This document shows positions 25,988-34,132 of a stretch of DNA of 64,000 nucleotides, one piece after another. The stretch is from positions 30,156-94,155 of the forward strand of contig CALVNS010000005.1 of assembly GCA_944349855.1 (NCBI GenBank), read 5' to 3'. This stretch comes from an uncultured Eubacteriales bacterium. Lineage in GTDB: Bacteria; Bacillota; Clostridia; Christensenellales; Aristaeellaceae. The stretch's first letter is position 1. Each line of letters opens with the position of its first letter. Below the pieces are notes generated by a model. It made no database searches. It was given only the letters and a program-made list of their open reading frames with translations, and was not told the DNA's origin. The translations under genes were made by a program, and so were the position numbers.

Positions 25988-26416
25988 ATGGAAACGATTC
26001 GAAAGTATGTGGAAAGGCTTTGGAAGGACCCTGAACTGATCCGCTATGTCGTCATTGGCGCATGCACGACGGCCGTCAATTACATCGTGTACCTGCTCGC
26101 ACGCGCCGTCGACCTGCACTACATGGCCGCTACGGTCCTTTCTTCAGTGATCGCCATTCTTTTTGCGTATGTGGCGAATAAACTGTACGTCTTTCGCTCG
26201 CATACAGACAGCCTGAAGGCCTTCGCGATTGAATTCTTCAACTTTATTTTGATGCGCGTGGTCTCTCTTGGGGCTGATGTCCTCCTGATGAAGCTCATGG
26301 TTGACGGAATGCATCTGAATGACCGGATTGCCAAGATCTTCGTACAAGTGGTCGTTGTCGTGCTGAACTACGTCTTTTCCAAGCTGTACATCTTTAAAGG
26401 ACAGAAAAAATCGTAA
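25988..26416 (+). CDS. GtrA-family membrane protein
   Basis: 142 aa with four membrane helices (YVVIGACTTAVNYIVYLLA; AATVLSSVIAILFAYVANKL; a third around residues 77-98; VQVVVVVLNYVFSKL). The family motif YVANKLYVFR and the final NYVFSKLYIFK are diagnostic. GtrA proteins are thought to flip or assist flipping of lipid-linked sugars for surface glycan decoration. It is co-transcribed with the LCP-like gene 21 nt downstream, suggesting a joint role in envelope polysaccharide. No glycosyltransferase partner lies nearby. Confidence 0.88.
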   Translation: METIRKYVERLWKDPELIRYVVIGACTTAVNYIVYLLARAVDLHYMAATVLSSVIAILFAYVANKLYVFRSHTDSLKAFAIEFFNFILMRVVSLGADVLLMKLMVDGMHLNDRIAKIFVQVVVVVLNYVFSKLYIFKGQKKS

Positions 26417-26437
26417 AGAAAGGACATTTCAAACTCA

Positions 26438-27271
26438 ATGAGATCGCAAAAAATATTGAAGGTATGCGCGCTGGCGCTTTGTGCGCTGTTGACGATCGGC
26501 CATGCTTCGGCGGAATACAGCATCGCCGTAGACGATCTCTCTCTGGCGGAGGGGTTACCGAACTCCGTGCAGACAATCGCGCTTTTTTTGACCGACAGCG
26601 CTACCTCAACAGATGTTCAGACCATTCTGCTCGCTTCCATCGACCGAGAGAGTGGACGTGCGTGCATGACAGACCTCCGTACTGATATTTTGGCGCAAAT
26701 TTCGCAAGTTGGAATGATCCCTCTTGCAAAAACTTATGCACTGGGTGGACCCAGTCTGATGATGAAGTCGCTCAACGAGCTGCTGGAGATGAACGTCAGC
26801 AACTATGTGACGTTAGATGTCAGCAGCTTCGTCCAGATCGCCGAGAGCGTGGGCGGAATGCAGATGACCCTCTCCGCCGATGAGGCGGCAGCCCTGCAGT
26901 GCGAGGAAGGCCTGCAAACGCTGGACGGCGAGCAGACGATGGCTTATATGCGTTTGCCAGATGCCATGGATACCGGGCGTAGCCACCAATACAAGGCCGT
27001 GATGCAGCTGCTCTATCAAGGTACGCGCGACAAAAATCCCTTCGCGTTGATGAGTCTGGCACGCAAATTGACCAGCACGATGACGACCAACATGGGGCTG
27101 CTGGACATGATTTCCCTGGCTACTACGGTCATGAACGGATCTGATCGCGAAGAATACATGCTTCCAACCACAACGCCGCTCTCTGAGGCTGAGTACGAGG
27201 GAATGGCCGTCTATCAGGGAGATTGGGATGCCATCAGCAGCGAACTGCACGCCTTTTTGTTCCTTGAATGA
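26438..27271 (+). CDS. LytR-CpsA-Psr (LCP)-like secreted protein, degenerate
   Basis: 277 aa. LCP-type core: TILLASIDRESGRACMTDLR, TYALGGPSLMMKSLNELLEM, YVTLDVSSFVQIAESVGGMQ, LDGEQTMAYMRLPD, then DTGRSHQYKAVM. LCP enzymes transfer lipid-linked anionic glycans to peptidoglycan. Differences from typical members: the usual transmembrane anchor is replaced by what looks like a cleavable signal peptide (HASA before EYS), and the late arginine cluster is weakened (GRSHQ where GRxxRQ is usual). Activity may be altered. Transcribed with gtrA. Confidence 0.8.
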   Translation: MRSQKILKVCALALCALLTIGHASAEYSIAVDDLSLAEGLPNSVQTIALFLTDSATSTDVQTILLASIDRESGRACMTDLRTDILAQISQVGMIPLAKTYALGGPSLMMKSLNELLEMNVSNYVTLDVSSFVQIAESVGGMQMTLSADEAAALQCEEGLQTLDGEQTMAYMRLPDAMDTGRSHQYKAVMQLLYQGTRDKNPFALMSLARKLTSTMTTNMGLLDMISLATTVMNGSDREEYMLPTTTPLSEAEYEGMAVYQGDWDAISSELHAFLFLE

Positions 27272-27352
27272 TGATGGAGTGACGCCGTCGTTTGGAGCAT
27301 CCAATATACATACATTGTCTATACAAGAGACTATATACGATTGAGCGTGGAA

Positions 27353-27376
27353 ATAGACGGAAATCTTCGCGTCTAT
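27353..27376. repeat. Short inverted repeat in AT-rich intergenic DNA
   Basis: ATAGACG (27353-27359) pairs with CGTCTAT (27370-27376) around a 10-nt loop. It lies in an AT-rich patch (27295-27380) between the lcp-like gene and the Xer-like recombinase gene. Confidence 0.6.
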
Positions 27377-27381
27377 ATATT

Positions 27382-27420
27382 AAAGGGGCTGCTTCCTTGT
27401 GGAAACAGCCCCTTTGTCGA
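27382..27420. terminator. Convergent terminator between lcp-like and xer-like genes
   Basis: AAAGGGGCTG (27382-27391) pairs with CAGCCCCTTT (27406-27415), extended by inner TTCC/GGAA. T and A runs at both stem ends suit both directions. Confidence 0.8.
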
Positions 27421-27459
27421 CAGTCTGGGCATCCAATGGACCGGCCTCTTTGATGGCAT

Positions 27460-28599
27460 TCAGCGTGAAGTGGAATCGTTCTGCGCGCCGTCTGGCACTT
27501 CATCTTCCTTTATATCCTCGCGTATATCCTCGCGCAGAACTGTATGGGATGCAGCGGCGCGCCGGCGATCCTCGAGCATGGCGGCATAATGCTTGCGCGT
27601 GGTATTGACGTCAGCATGTCCTAGGACATCCGCTACCAGATAGATATCCTGTGTGGCGCGATACAGGTTGGTGCCATAAGTACTGCGTAACTTGTGCGGG
27701 CTGATCTTCTTCTTGAGCGGCGCGGCGATCGCGGCATACTTCTTGACGAGGTTTTCAACTGCACGCTGTGTGATACGGCGGCGCTGGATCGAGAGAAAGA
27801 ACGCATTCTCATGGCCGGGCAGCGCTTCGATCTCGAGTCGTTCTGCGAGATACGCCTGCAGGGCTTGTGACACCTCTTCGCTTAGATAGAGCATGACCTC
27901 TGCGCCGCCTTTGCGCGTGACGACAAAGGCATTTTGGGAAAAGTCGAAGTCGTCAATGTTGAGCCCAACGCACTCACTGACGCGGATGCCGGTTCCCAGA
28001 AACAGGCTGAGCATCGCCAGATCCCGCTTTTGCGTAAGCTTGTGAAACTTTTGCTGACGCTGAGACAGGTTTTCTCCTTTTTCGGCCTCATCGAGGATGC
28101 GTGCAACTTCGTCCAGCTCTAAGCGGATGATCGCCTTTTCATGCCGCTTGGGCAGTGGAACCAATTCCGCCGGATTGCCCGGTATGCGCCCATCCGCATA
28201 CAAATATTTAAAAAAAGAGCGAAGGGAAGAGAGCTTCCTCATCTTTCCATATTCGGCGTTTTCAAGCTCTCGCGAGGAGACATTGCCATCTGCGTCAACG
28301 TCATTTTTATAGTAAAGCGTCAGATACTGGCCATAGCGTTCGATATCACCTTTGGTAATTTTGCGCAGGTCTTCATCGTCGAAGGAGAGAATCGCTTTGC
28401 CGTCAAACGTACGCACTTCGGAGGACAAATACTGAAAAAACGTGCGCAGGTCATATGCATAGGCCAGACGCGTGAGCGCGCCGGTCTGCGGCTCGATGGC
28501 GATGAAGTAATCCAAGCAGCAACGCGGCAGTTCGCGTTCAAGCTTGCGCAGGTCTTCAGTGCGCTTGCGTGCAGTCTGTTTTTGATAGTCGTTGGGCAT
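27460..28599 (-). CDS. Tyrosine recombinase, XerC/XerD-like
   Basis: 379 aa. An N-terminal SAM-like core-binding domain spans about 25-150. The catalytic domain carries the full set: Arg206 (GTGIRVSE), Lys230, His302 and Arg305 (SPHKLRSTYG), His328 (LGHADVNTT) and nucleophile Tyr338 (RKHYAAM). It is longer than classical XerC (about 300 aa) because of insertions around 95-115 and 172-190 and an acidic C-terminal tail with a repeated REDIREDIKEDE, mirrored by a short DNA repeat (about 27515-27540). It may resolve chromosome dimers or be a lone integrase. No excisionase or attachment duplication was found. The ribosome site is weak. Confidence 0.88.
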   Translation of the reverse strand: MPNDYQKQTARKRTEDLRKLERELPRCCLDYFIAIEPQTGALTRLAYAYDLRTFFQYLSSEVRTFDGKAILSFDDEDLRKITKGDIERYGQYLTLYYKNDVDADGNVSSRELENAEYGKMRKLSSLRSFFKYLYADGRIPGNPAELVPLPKRHEKAIIRLELDEVARILDEAEKGENLSQRQQKFHKLTQKRDLAMLSLFLGTGIRVSECVGLNIDDFDFSQNAFVVTRKGGAEVMLYLSEEVSQALQAYLAERLEIEALPGHENAFFLSIQRRRITQRAVENLVKKYAAIAAPLKKKISPHKLRSTYGTNLYRATQDIYLVADVLGHADVNTTRKHYAAMLEDRRRAAASHTVLREDIREDIKEDEVPDGAQNDSTSR

Positions 28600-28636
28600 A
28601 GCTCAAACACCGGCTTTCCGCTGAAATGGCACTTAT

Positions 28637-28665
28637 AGTATAGCACACTGCAAAAAGCACGTCAA
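28637..28665 (-). promoter_or_regulatory. Promoter for the xer-like gene
   Basis: Read on -: TTGACG (28660-28665), 17-bp spacer, TATACT (28637-28642), 38 nt before the start codon. Confidence 0.8.
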
Positions 28666-28700
28666 ACACTTCGTAAAAGAAGGCTTTTGCGAAGTGTTTT
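28664..28700 (-). terminator. Stem-loop after rnhA overlapping the xer -35 box
   Basis: AAACACTTCG pairs with CGAAGTGTTT around a 16-nt loop, 6 nt beyond the rnhA stop. Its distal arm runs into the TTGACG element of the next gene. The U-tract is poor, so termination efficiency is uncertain. Confidence 0.5.
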
Positions 28701-28705
28701 GCGTC

Positions 28706-29173
28706 TCACTCTCTCGCCTCCGAAGAAGTCCTCGGCTTGGCATAGCGCTTAATCTGATCTGTGGCCAGCTCGTCGCAGCGATTGTTGTTCGGATTGTCTG
28801 CGTGTCCCTTGACCTTGTGGATTGAAACGTCGTGATCCTGCATGAGCGTCAGCAGCCACTTCCAAAGGTCTTGATTTTCGACAGGTTTTTTGGCGGCATT
28901 TTTCCAACCGTTTCGCTTCCAATTGTCAATCCAGTGTTGATTGAAGGCATTGACGAAATACGCCGAATCCGAATAGACGGCGACTTTGCACGGCCTTTTG
29001 AGGGACAAAAAACCCTGAATGACGGCGAAAACTTCCATCCGGTTGTTGGTCGTGTCCGGCATAAAACCAGACATTTCCTTCCGATGCTCTCCATAGATCA
29101 GAATTGTCCCCCATCCGCCGGGGCCCGGGTTGCCGGAGCAAGCGCCGTCTGTATACATGGTCACTTCTTTCAT
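28706..29173 (-). CDS. rnhA: Ribonuclease HI
   Basis: 155-aa RNase HI degrading RNA in RNA-DNA hybrids. Catalytic acids appear in YTDGACSGNPGPGGWG (Asp), TNNRMEVFAVIQGF (Glu), VAVYSDSAYFVNAF (Asp) and NRCDELAT (Asp). The basic handle segment HWIDNWKRNGWKNA is present, so this is the E. coli-like type. Start ATG 29173 behind GGAGAGTGA. It lies just past the ppdK terminator with no clear promoter of its own. Confidence 0.95.
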   Translation of the reverse strand: MKEVTMYTDGACSGNPGPGGWGTILIYGEHRKEMSGFMPDTTNNRMEVFAVIQGFLSLKRPCKVAVYSDSAYFVNAFNQHWIDNWKRNGWKNAAKKPVENQDLWKWLLTLMQDHDVSIHKVKGHADNPNNNRCDELATDQIKRYAKPRTSSEARE

Positions 29174-29194
29174 CCGTTCACTCTCCAGATCGGC

Positions 29195-29235
29195 CTAAAA
29201 AACCCGCTTCGCCTTTAGGCGAAGCGGGCGTTTTG
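29195..29235 (-). terminator. Intrinsic terminator of ppdK
   Basis: Stem CCCGCTTCGCCT (29203-29214) / AGGCGAAGCGGG (29217-29228). Read on -, it is followed by TTTTTTAGG, a good U-tract. Confidence 0.9.
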
Positions 29236-29249
29236 AGCTTCAGGCGATG

Positions 29250-31883
29250 TTACTGATTCTTCTCCAGGATCGCAGCATGCGCAGCCGCCAGACGAGCGAT
29301 CGGCACGCGGAACGGCGAGCAGGAGACGTAGTTCAGGCCCACCTTATGGCAGAACATGACGGAAGACGGATCGCCGCCATGCTCGCCGCAGATGCCCAGC
29401 TTGATGTCGGGGCGGGTCTTACGGCCCAGATCGGCAGCCATCTGTACGAGCTTACCGACGCCCTTCTGATCCAGGCGAGCAAACGGATCGGACTCGAAGA
29501 TCTTCTTGTCGTAGTAGGCATTCAGGAACTTGCCGGCATCGTCGCGAGAGAAGCCGAACGTCATCTGCGTCAGATCGTTGGTGCCGAAGGAGAAGAACTC
29601 GGCCTCCTTGGCAATCTCGTCCGCCGTGACGGCCGCACGCGGAATCTCGATCATCGTACCGATCTTGTACTCAAGCTGCACGCCCTTCTCGTCCATAACC
29701 TGCTTGGCGGTATCGACGACGATCTTCTTGACATAGGCCAGCTCCTTGACCTCGCCGACCAGCGGGATCATGATTTCCGGATGGATGTCGTAGCCATCCT
29801 CCTGCTTGACCTCGATCGCGGCTTCGATGACAGCACGGGTCTGCATCTCGGCGATCTCCGGATAGGTGACGGCCAGACGGCAGCCACGGTGGCCCATCAT
29901 CGGGTTGAACTCATGCAGCGCGTCGATCTTGGCGACGATGGCCTCAGAGGTGGTGCCCAGCTCCTTGGCGATCGCGGCAATTTCTTCGGTCATATTCTTG
30001 GCCGGCAGGAACTCATGCAGCGGCGGGTCGAGGTAACGAACGGTCATCGGACGGCCCTTCAGCGCCTTGTACATGGCCTTGAAGTCGCCCTTCTGCATCG
30101 GCAGAATCTTCGCCAGCGCAGCGCGGCGCTGCTCTTCCGTCTCGGACAGAATCATCTCGCGGACGGCCGCGATGCGGTCGGCCTCAAAGAACATATGCTC
30201 GGTACGGCACAGGCCGATGCCCTCGGCGCCGAACTTCACAGCGACCTCGGTGTCGCGCGGATTGTCGGCATTGGTGCGGACCTGCAGCTTGCGGGCCTCA
30301 TCCGCCCAACCCATGAGGGTGGCAAAATCGCCGGAAACGGACGCGTCAACGGTCTTGATGGCTTCGCCATAGACGTTGCCGGTGGAGCCGTCGATAGACA
30401 TCCAATCTCCCTCGTGGAAGACAGTGTCCCCAATCTTGGCCACCTTGGCCTCTTCGTCGACGACCAGCGCGCCACAGCCGGCAACGCAGCAGGTGCCCAT
30501 GCCGCGTGCAACAACGGCCGCGTGCGACGTCATGCCGCCACGGGCGGTCAGGATGCCCTGCGCATGCGCCATGCCCTCAATATCCTCAGGAGAGGTCTCC
30601 AGACGAACAAGGACGACCTTCTGGCCAGACTGAGCGGCAGCGGTGGCTTCGGCGGCGGTGAAATACACCTGGCCGCAGGCAGCTCCCGGAGAGGCGGCCA
30701 GACCGGTGGCGATCACCTTGGCGGCCTTCAGCGCGGAGGCGTCAAACTGCGGATGCAGCAGCGCGTCCAGCTGCTTGGGTTCGACCTTGAGCACCGCTTC
30801 TTCCTTGGTGATCATGCCCTCGTTCACCAGGTCGACGGCGATCTTCAGCGCAGCGGCGGCCGTGCGCTTGCCATTGCGGGTCTGGAGCATGTAGAGCTTG
30901 CCGCGCTCGATGGTGTACTCCATGTCCTGCATGTCGCGATAGTGCTTCTCGAGCGTATCGGCGATCTTGGCGAACTGCTCATACACCTCGGGCATGACGT
31001 CCTTCAGGGTCGCGATCGCCTGCGGCGTGCGGATGCCGGCCACGACGTCCTCGCCCTGCGCGTTGATCAGGTACTCACCATAGAGCTTGTTCTCGCCGGT
31101 CGACGGATTGCGGGTGAACGCAACGCCCGTGCCGGAGGTATCGCCCATGTTGCCGAAGACCATCGACTGCACATTGACGGCCGTGCCCCAATCGCCGGGG
31201 ATGTCGTTCATGCGGCGATAGTAGATGGCGCGGGGGTTATCCCAGGAGCGGAAGACGGCCTTGATGGCCTCCATCAGCTGGACCTTCGGATCCTGCGGGA
31301 ACTCCTCGCCCTTCTCTTCCTTGTAGATCGCCTTGAAGCGCTCGGTGACTTCCTTCATGTCCTGCGCATTCAAATCGGTATCGAACTTGGCGTGCTTCTC
31401 TTCCTTGATGGCGTCGAGCACGCGCTCGAACTTGGACTTGGGGATCTCCATCACGACGTCGGAGAACATCTGGATGAAGCGACGATAGGAGTCATAGGCA
31501 AAGCGCTCATTCTCGGTCAGCTTCGCCAGGCCCTTGACGGCCACATCGTTCAGGCCGAGGTTGAGGATGGTGTCCATCATGCCGGGCATGGAAGCGCGCG
31601 CACCGGAGCGAACGGACACGAGGAACGGATTCTCCAAGTCGCCGAACTTCTTGCCGCAGATCTCTTCGGTCTTGGCGAGGGCCTCGTAGATCTGCTCCAC
31701 GATATCGTCCCCGATCGTCTTGCCGTCCTGATAGTAGCGGGTGCAGGCTTCCGTGGTCACGGTGAAGCCCTGCGGCACCGGCAGGCCCAGAGACGTCATT
31801 TCGGCGAGGTTTGCGCCCTTGCCGCCCAGCAGGTTGCGCATGCTGGCGTTTCCTTCTTTGAACAGGTATACGTACTTCGTCAT
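29250..31883 (-). CDS. ppdK: Pyruvate, phosphate dikinase
   Basis: 877 aa. Interconverts pyruvate, ATP and Pi with PEP, AMP and PPi; in anaerobic clostridia it works in glycolysis or gluconeogenesis. N-terminal nucleotide-binding domain (GGKGANLAEMTSLGLPVPQG; VSVRSGARASMPGMMDT), central swivelling domain with the phosphohistidine motif GGMTSHAAVVARGMG, and a C-terminal PEP/pyruvate TIM barrel (LCRTEHMFFEADR; FSFGTNDLTQMTFGFSRDD; LGICGEHGGDP). All family blocks are intact. ATG 31883 follows AAGGAGG; upstream in-frame sequence is not conserved. Confidence 0.97.
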   Translation of the reverse strand: MTKYVYLFKEGNASMRNLLGGKGANLAEMTSLGLPVPQGFTVTTEACTRYYQDGKTIGDDIVEQIYEALAKTEEICGKKFGDLENPFLVSVRSGARASMPGMMDTILNLGLNDVAVKGLAKLTENERFAYDSYRRFIQMFSDVVMEIPKSKFERVLDAIKEEKHAKFDTDLNAQDMKEVTERFKAIYKEEKGEEFPQDPKVQLMEAIKAVFRSWDNPRAIYYRRMNDIPGDWGTAVNVQSMVFGNMGDTSGTGVAFTRNPSTGENKLYGEYLINAQGEDVVAGIRTPQAIATLKDVMPEVYEQFAKIADTLEKHYRDMQDMEYTIERGKLYMLQTRNGKRTAAAALKIAVDLVNEGMITKEEAVLKVEPKQLDALLHPQFDASALKAAKVIATGLAASPGAACGQVYFTAAEATAAAQSGQKVVLVRLETSPEDIEGMAHAQGILTARGGMTSHAAVVARGMGTCCVAGCGALVVDEEAKVAKIGDTVFHEGDWMSIDGSTGNVYGEAIKTVDASVSGDFATLMGWADEARKLQVRTNADNPRDTEVAVKFGAEGIGLCRTEHMFFEADRIAAVREMILSETEEQRRAALAKILPMQKGDFKAMYKALKGRPMTVRYLDPPLHEFLPAKNMTEEIAAIAKELGTTSEAIVAKIDALHEFNPMMGHRGCRLAVTYPEIAEMQTRAVIEAAIEVKQEDGYDIHPEIMIPLVGEVKELAYVKKIVVDTAKQVMDEKGVQLEYKIGTMIEIPRAAVTADEIAKEAEFFSFGTNDLTQMTFGFSRDDAGKFLNAYYDKKIFESDPFARLDQKGVGKLVQMAADLGRKTRPDIKLGICGEHGGDPSSVMFCHKVGLNYVSCSPFRVPIARLAAAHAAILEKNQ

Positions 31884-31990
31884 GCCTAAGTCCTCCTTGT
31901 TCGAAAGCACATTGTGCAAGAAGCGGCGCCGACAGGAGCCGCAAACTTGACGCAGACGGAAGAAAGCCATCTTCATGGCTCACCCACAAA

Positions 31991-32019
31991 ATTATACTAT
32001 AAATTTCCGAAAATAGCAA
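31991..32019 (-). promoter_or_regulatory. Promoter for ppdK
   Basis: Read on -: TTGCTA (32014-32019), 17-bp spacer, TATAAT (31991-31996). The leader to ATG 31883 is about 100 nt. Confidence 0.83.
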
Positions 32020-32050
32020 GCGAAAAACGAAGGGAAACCGGCGCATTGTC

Positions 32051-34045
32051 TCAGTTTTTTGCCAGATGCAAACCGTCCTTTTCAAATTTCTTACGCGCGG
32101 CGCGAACGAGCGCTTCGGCCTCGGAATGCAAATGCGGGTCCTCACGAAGCTCCCGCCATGCATCCTGTGCCTCCTTGAGCAGTGCGGCCTCTGCGCAGAG
32201 CATCAGCGCAGGCATGCGGGGTTCGCCGTGCTGCCGGGTGCCGAAAAATTCCCCCGCTCCACGGATCTCCAGGTCGCGCTTTGCAACAGCAAAGCCGTCG
32301 CTTGTCTCCACCAGCGTGCGCAGGCGTTCGTTAGGTCTGGCCATCAGGAAACACCAGCTTGCCCGCTCTCCGCGCCCCACGCGTCCGCGCAGCTGGTGAA
32401 GTTGAGCAAGCCCGAAGCGCTCGGCGTTCTCCACGACCATGACGGAAGCGTTGGGTACATTGACGCCGACTTCGACGACAGTCGTGGAGACGAGCACGTC
32501 CAATTCGCCCGCCTCAAACGCACGTAACGTCTCCTCTTTATCCGCTGCGCGCATTCGCCCGTGCACGAGTCCCAGGCGAAGCGAGCGAAACGGACCGGCA
32601 CGAAGCGCTTCATAGCGCTGTGTAGCGCTGGCACACTCGTCCTCCGGCAGTGATTCCTCGACCAGCGGACAGACGATATAGGCCTGCGCGCCTGCGCTCA
32701 CTTCTTGCCGGATGAATCCATACAGGTCATCGCGTTTTTCTTCGCTCACGATGCGCGTGCGCACCTCTCGACGCCCGGGCGGCAGCTCGTCCACGACGGA
32801 GATGTCCAAATCGCCGTAGAGCACGAGTGCAAGCGTGCGAGGGATGGGCGTTGCCGACATCACCAGTACATTGGGCGATTCCCCTTTCAGCGAGAGCCGC
32901 GTGCGCTGGCGCACCCCGAAGCGGTGCTGTTCGTCCGTCACGACGAGCCCCAACCGCGCGTATTGGACGCCCTCGGAGATGAGTGCATGGGTTCCAATGA
33001 CGATGTCCCAGCGCCCCTCTGCGATGGCCTCGTACGCCTCACGGCGCTTGGCGGCAGACAGCTTGCCTGTGAGCAGGCCGCAGCGCACGCCCAGCGGAGA
33101 CAGCATGGCCTCGGCGGTGCGCATGTGTTGGGCGGCTAGCACCTCGGTGGGAACCATCAAAGCACCCTGAAACCCATGTCGGGCGGCTGCAAAGAGCGCA
33201 GCGAATGCGATGGCCGTCTTGCCGCATCCCACGTCGCCCTGCACCATGCGCGCCATGGCCGTCGGCGCAGACAGATCGTTGAAAATCTCCCGCAGCACGC
33301 GCAGCTGTGCGCCGGTCGGCACGTACGGCTGCGCGCGCCAAAAGGCCTCGGCGTCCGCATCGGAACAGGAAATACGCGTTCCGGACGGCCTTTCCAGCGT
33401 CGCGCCCGCAATGGCCGCCTGAAAGAGCAGGAGCTCCTCGAACGCCAGGCGCCGCTTTGCCTGTGCCAGTCCCTGGGCATCCTGTGGAAAGTGTACCTGA
33501 CGCAGCGCCTGGATGCGTGGGCAAAGTTGATGGCGCTGCAAGAGGCGCTCAGGCAAGACGTCTTCGCACTCACAGGTGGAGAGCATCTTCAGTACGGCAT
33601 CCCGGATCAGCTTCTGCGGCACGCCGGGCACCTGCGCGTAGACCGGCGTGATACAGCGCTGCGTTTCAATCGACGGATTGACGGCATAAAGGCCGGTCTT
33701 TCGCCGCACAATGCGCGCAAAAAACAGAAGGCGTTCCCCTTCGTGCAACCGCTGTTTCATCCAGGGCTGATTGAACCACAGACAGCGAATGGCGCCGCTC
33801 TCGTCGCGCACGCGGGCGCTCACCCACGTCATCCCATGCGCTCGGTGCAGGTGTGCCGGGCCATCAATCCATCCTTCAAAGGCGCACTGCATGTCGTCGC
33901 TCAACGCATCTACGGGTGTCGTGACTGTGGTGTCCTTATATCCGCTGGGCAGTCGGTCCAGCAGTTGCTCAGGCGAGGTGATGCCGCGCGCCTCCAGCGC
34001 CTTCTGGCGCGCCGGCCCAAACCCCTTCAACGATTTCCATTCCAC
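32051..34045 (-). CDS. recG: ATP-dependent DNA helicase RecG
   Basis: 664-aa fork-reversal and branch-migration helicase. The N-terminal wedge/OB domain (about 55-150) is followed by SF2 motifs: Walker A RMVQGDVGCGKTAIA, DEQH box in VVTDEQHRFGVRQR, VMSATPIPRTLAL (motif III), and motifs V-VI in VEVGVNVPNASVMVVENAER and LHQLRGRVGRGERAS. About 20 residues shorter than E. coli RecG, typical for Firmicutes. GTG start at 34045. It follows fakA in the yloU-fakA-recG order conserved in Firmicutes. Confidence 0.95.
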   Translation of the reverse strand: MEWKSLKGFGPARQKALEARGITSPEQLLDRLPSGYKDTTVTTPVDALSDDMQCAFEGWIDGPAHLHRAHGMTWVSARVRDESGAIRCLWFNQPWMKQRLHEGERLLFFARIVRRKTGLYAVNPSIETQRCITPVYAQVPGVPQKLIRDAVLKMLSTCECEDVLPERLLQRHQLCPRIQALRQVHFPQDAQGLAQAKRRLAFEELLLFQAAIAGATLERPSGTRISCSDADAEAFWRAQPYVPTGAQLRVLREIFNDLSAPTAMARMVQGDVGCGKTAIAFAALFAAARHGFQGALMVPTEVLAAQHMRTAEAMLSPLGVRCGLLTGKLSAAKRREAYEAIAEGRWDIVIGTHALISEGVQYARLGLVVTDEQHRFGVRQRTRLSLKGESPNVLVMSATPIPRTLALVLYGDLDISVVDELPPGRREVRTRIVSEEKRDDLYGFIRQEVSAGAQAYIVCPLVEESLPEDECASATQRYEALRAGPFRSLRLGLVHGRMRAADKEETLRAFEAGELDVLVSTTVVEVGVNVPNASVMVVENAERFGLAQLHQLRGRVGRGERASWCFLMARPNERLRTLVETSDGFAVAKRDLEIRGAGEFFGTRQHGEPRMPALMLCAEAALLKEAQDAWRELREDPHLHSEAEALVRAARKKFEKDGLHLAKN

Positions 34046-34132
34046 AATCCTGCCCCATGTCGGGGCGCCGTTCCCCCTTTTACTGCGACGACGGACAGCC
34101 GTCTGGCTGCCCGTCCACGCATCTGCTGTGAT

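Noticed and set aside
29247-31889. 880-codon open frame on + opposite ppdK
   Set aside because: Antisense shadow. ppdK on - is fully conserved; the + translation is low-complexity (Leu/His/Gly/Asp rich) with no domain. GC-rich codon bias leaves the opposite frame open.
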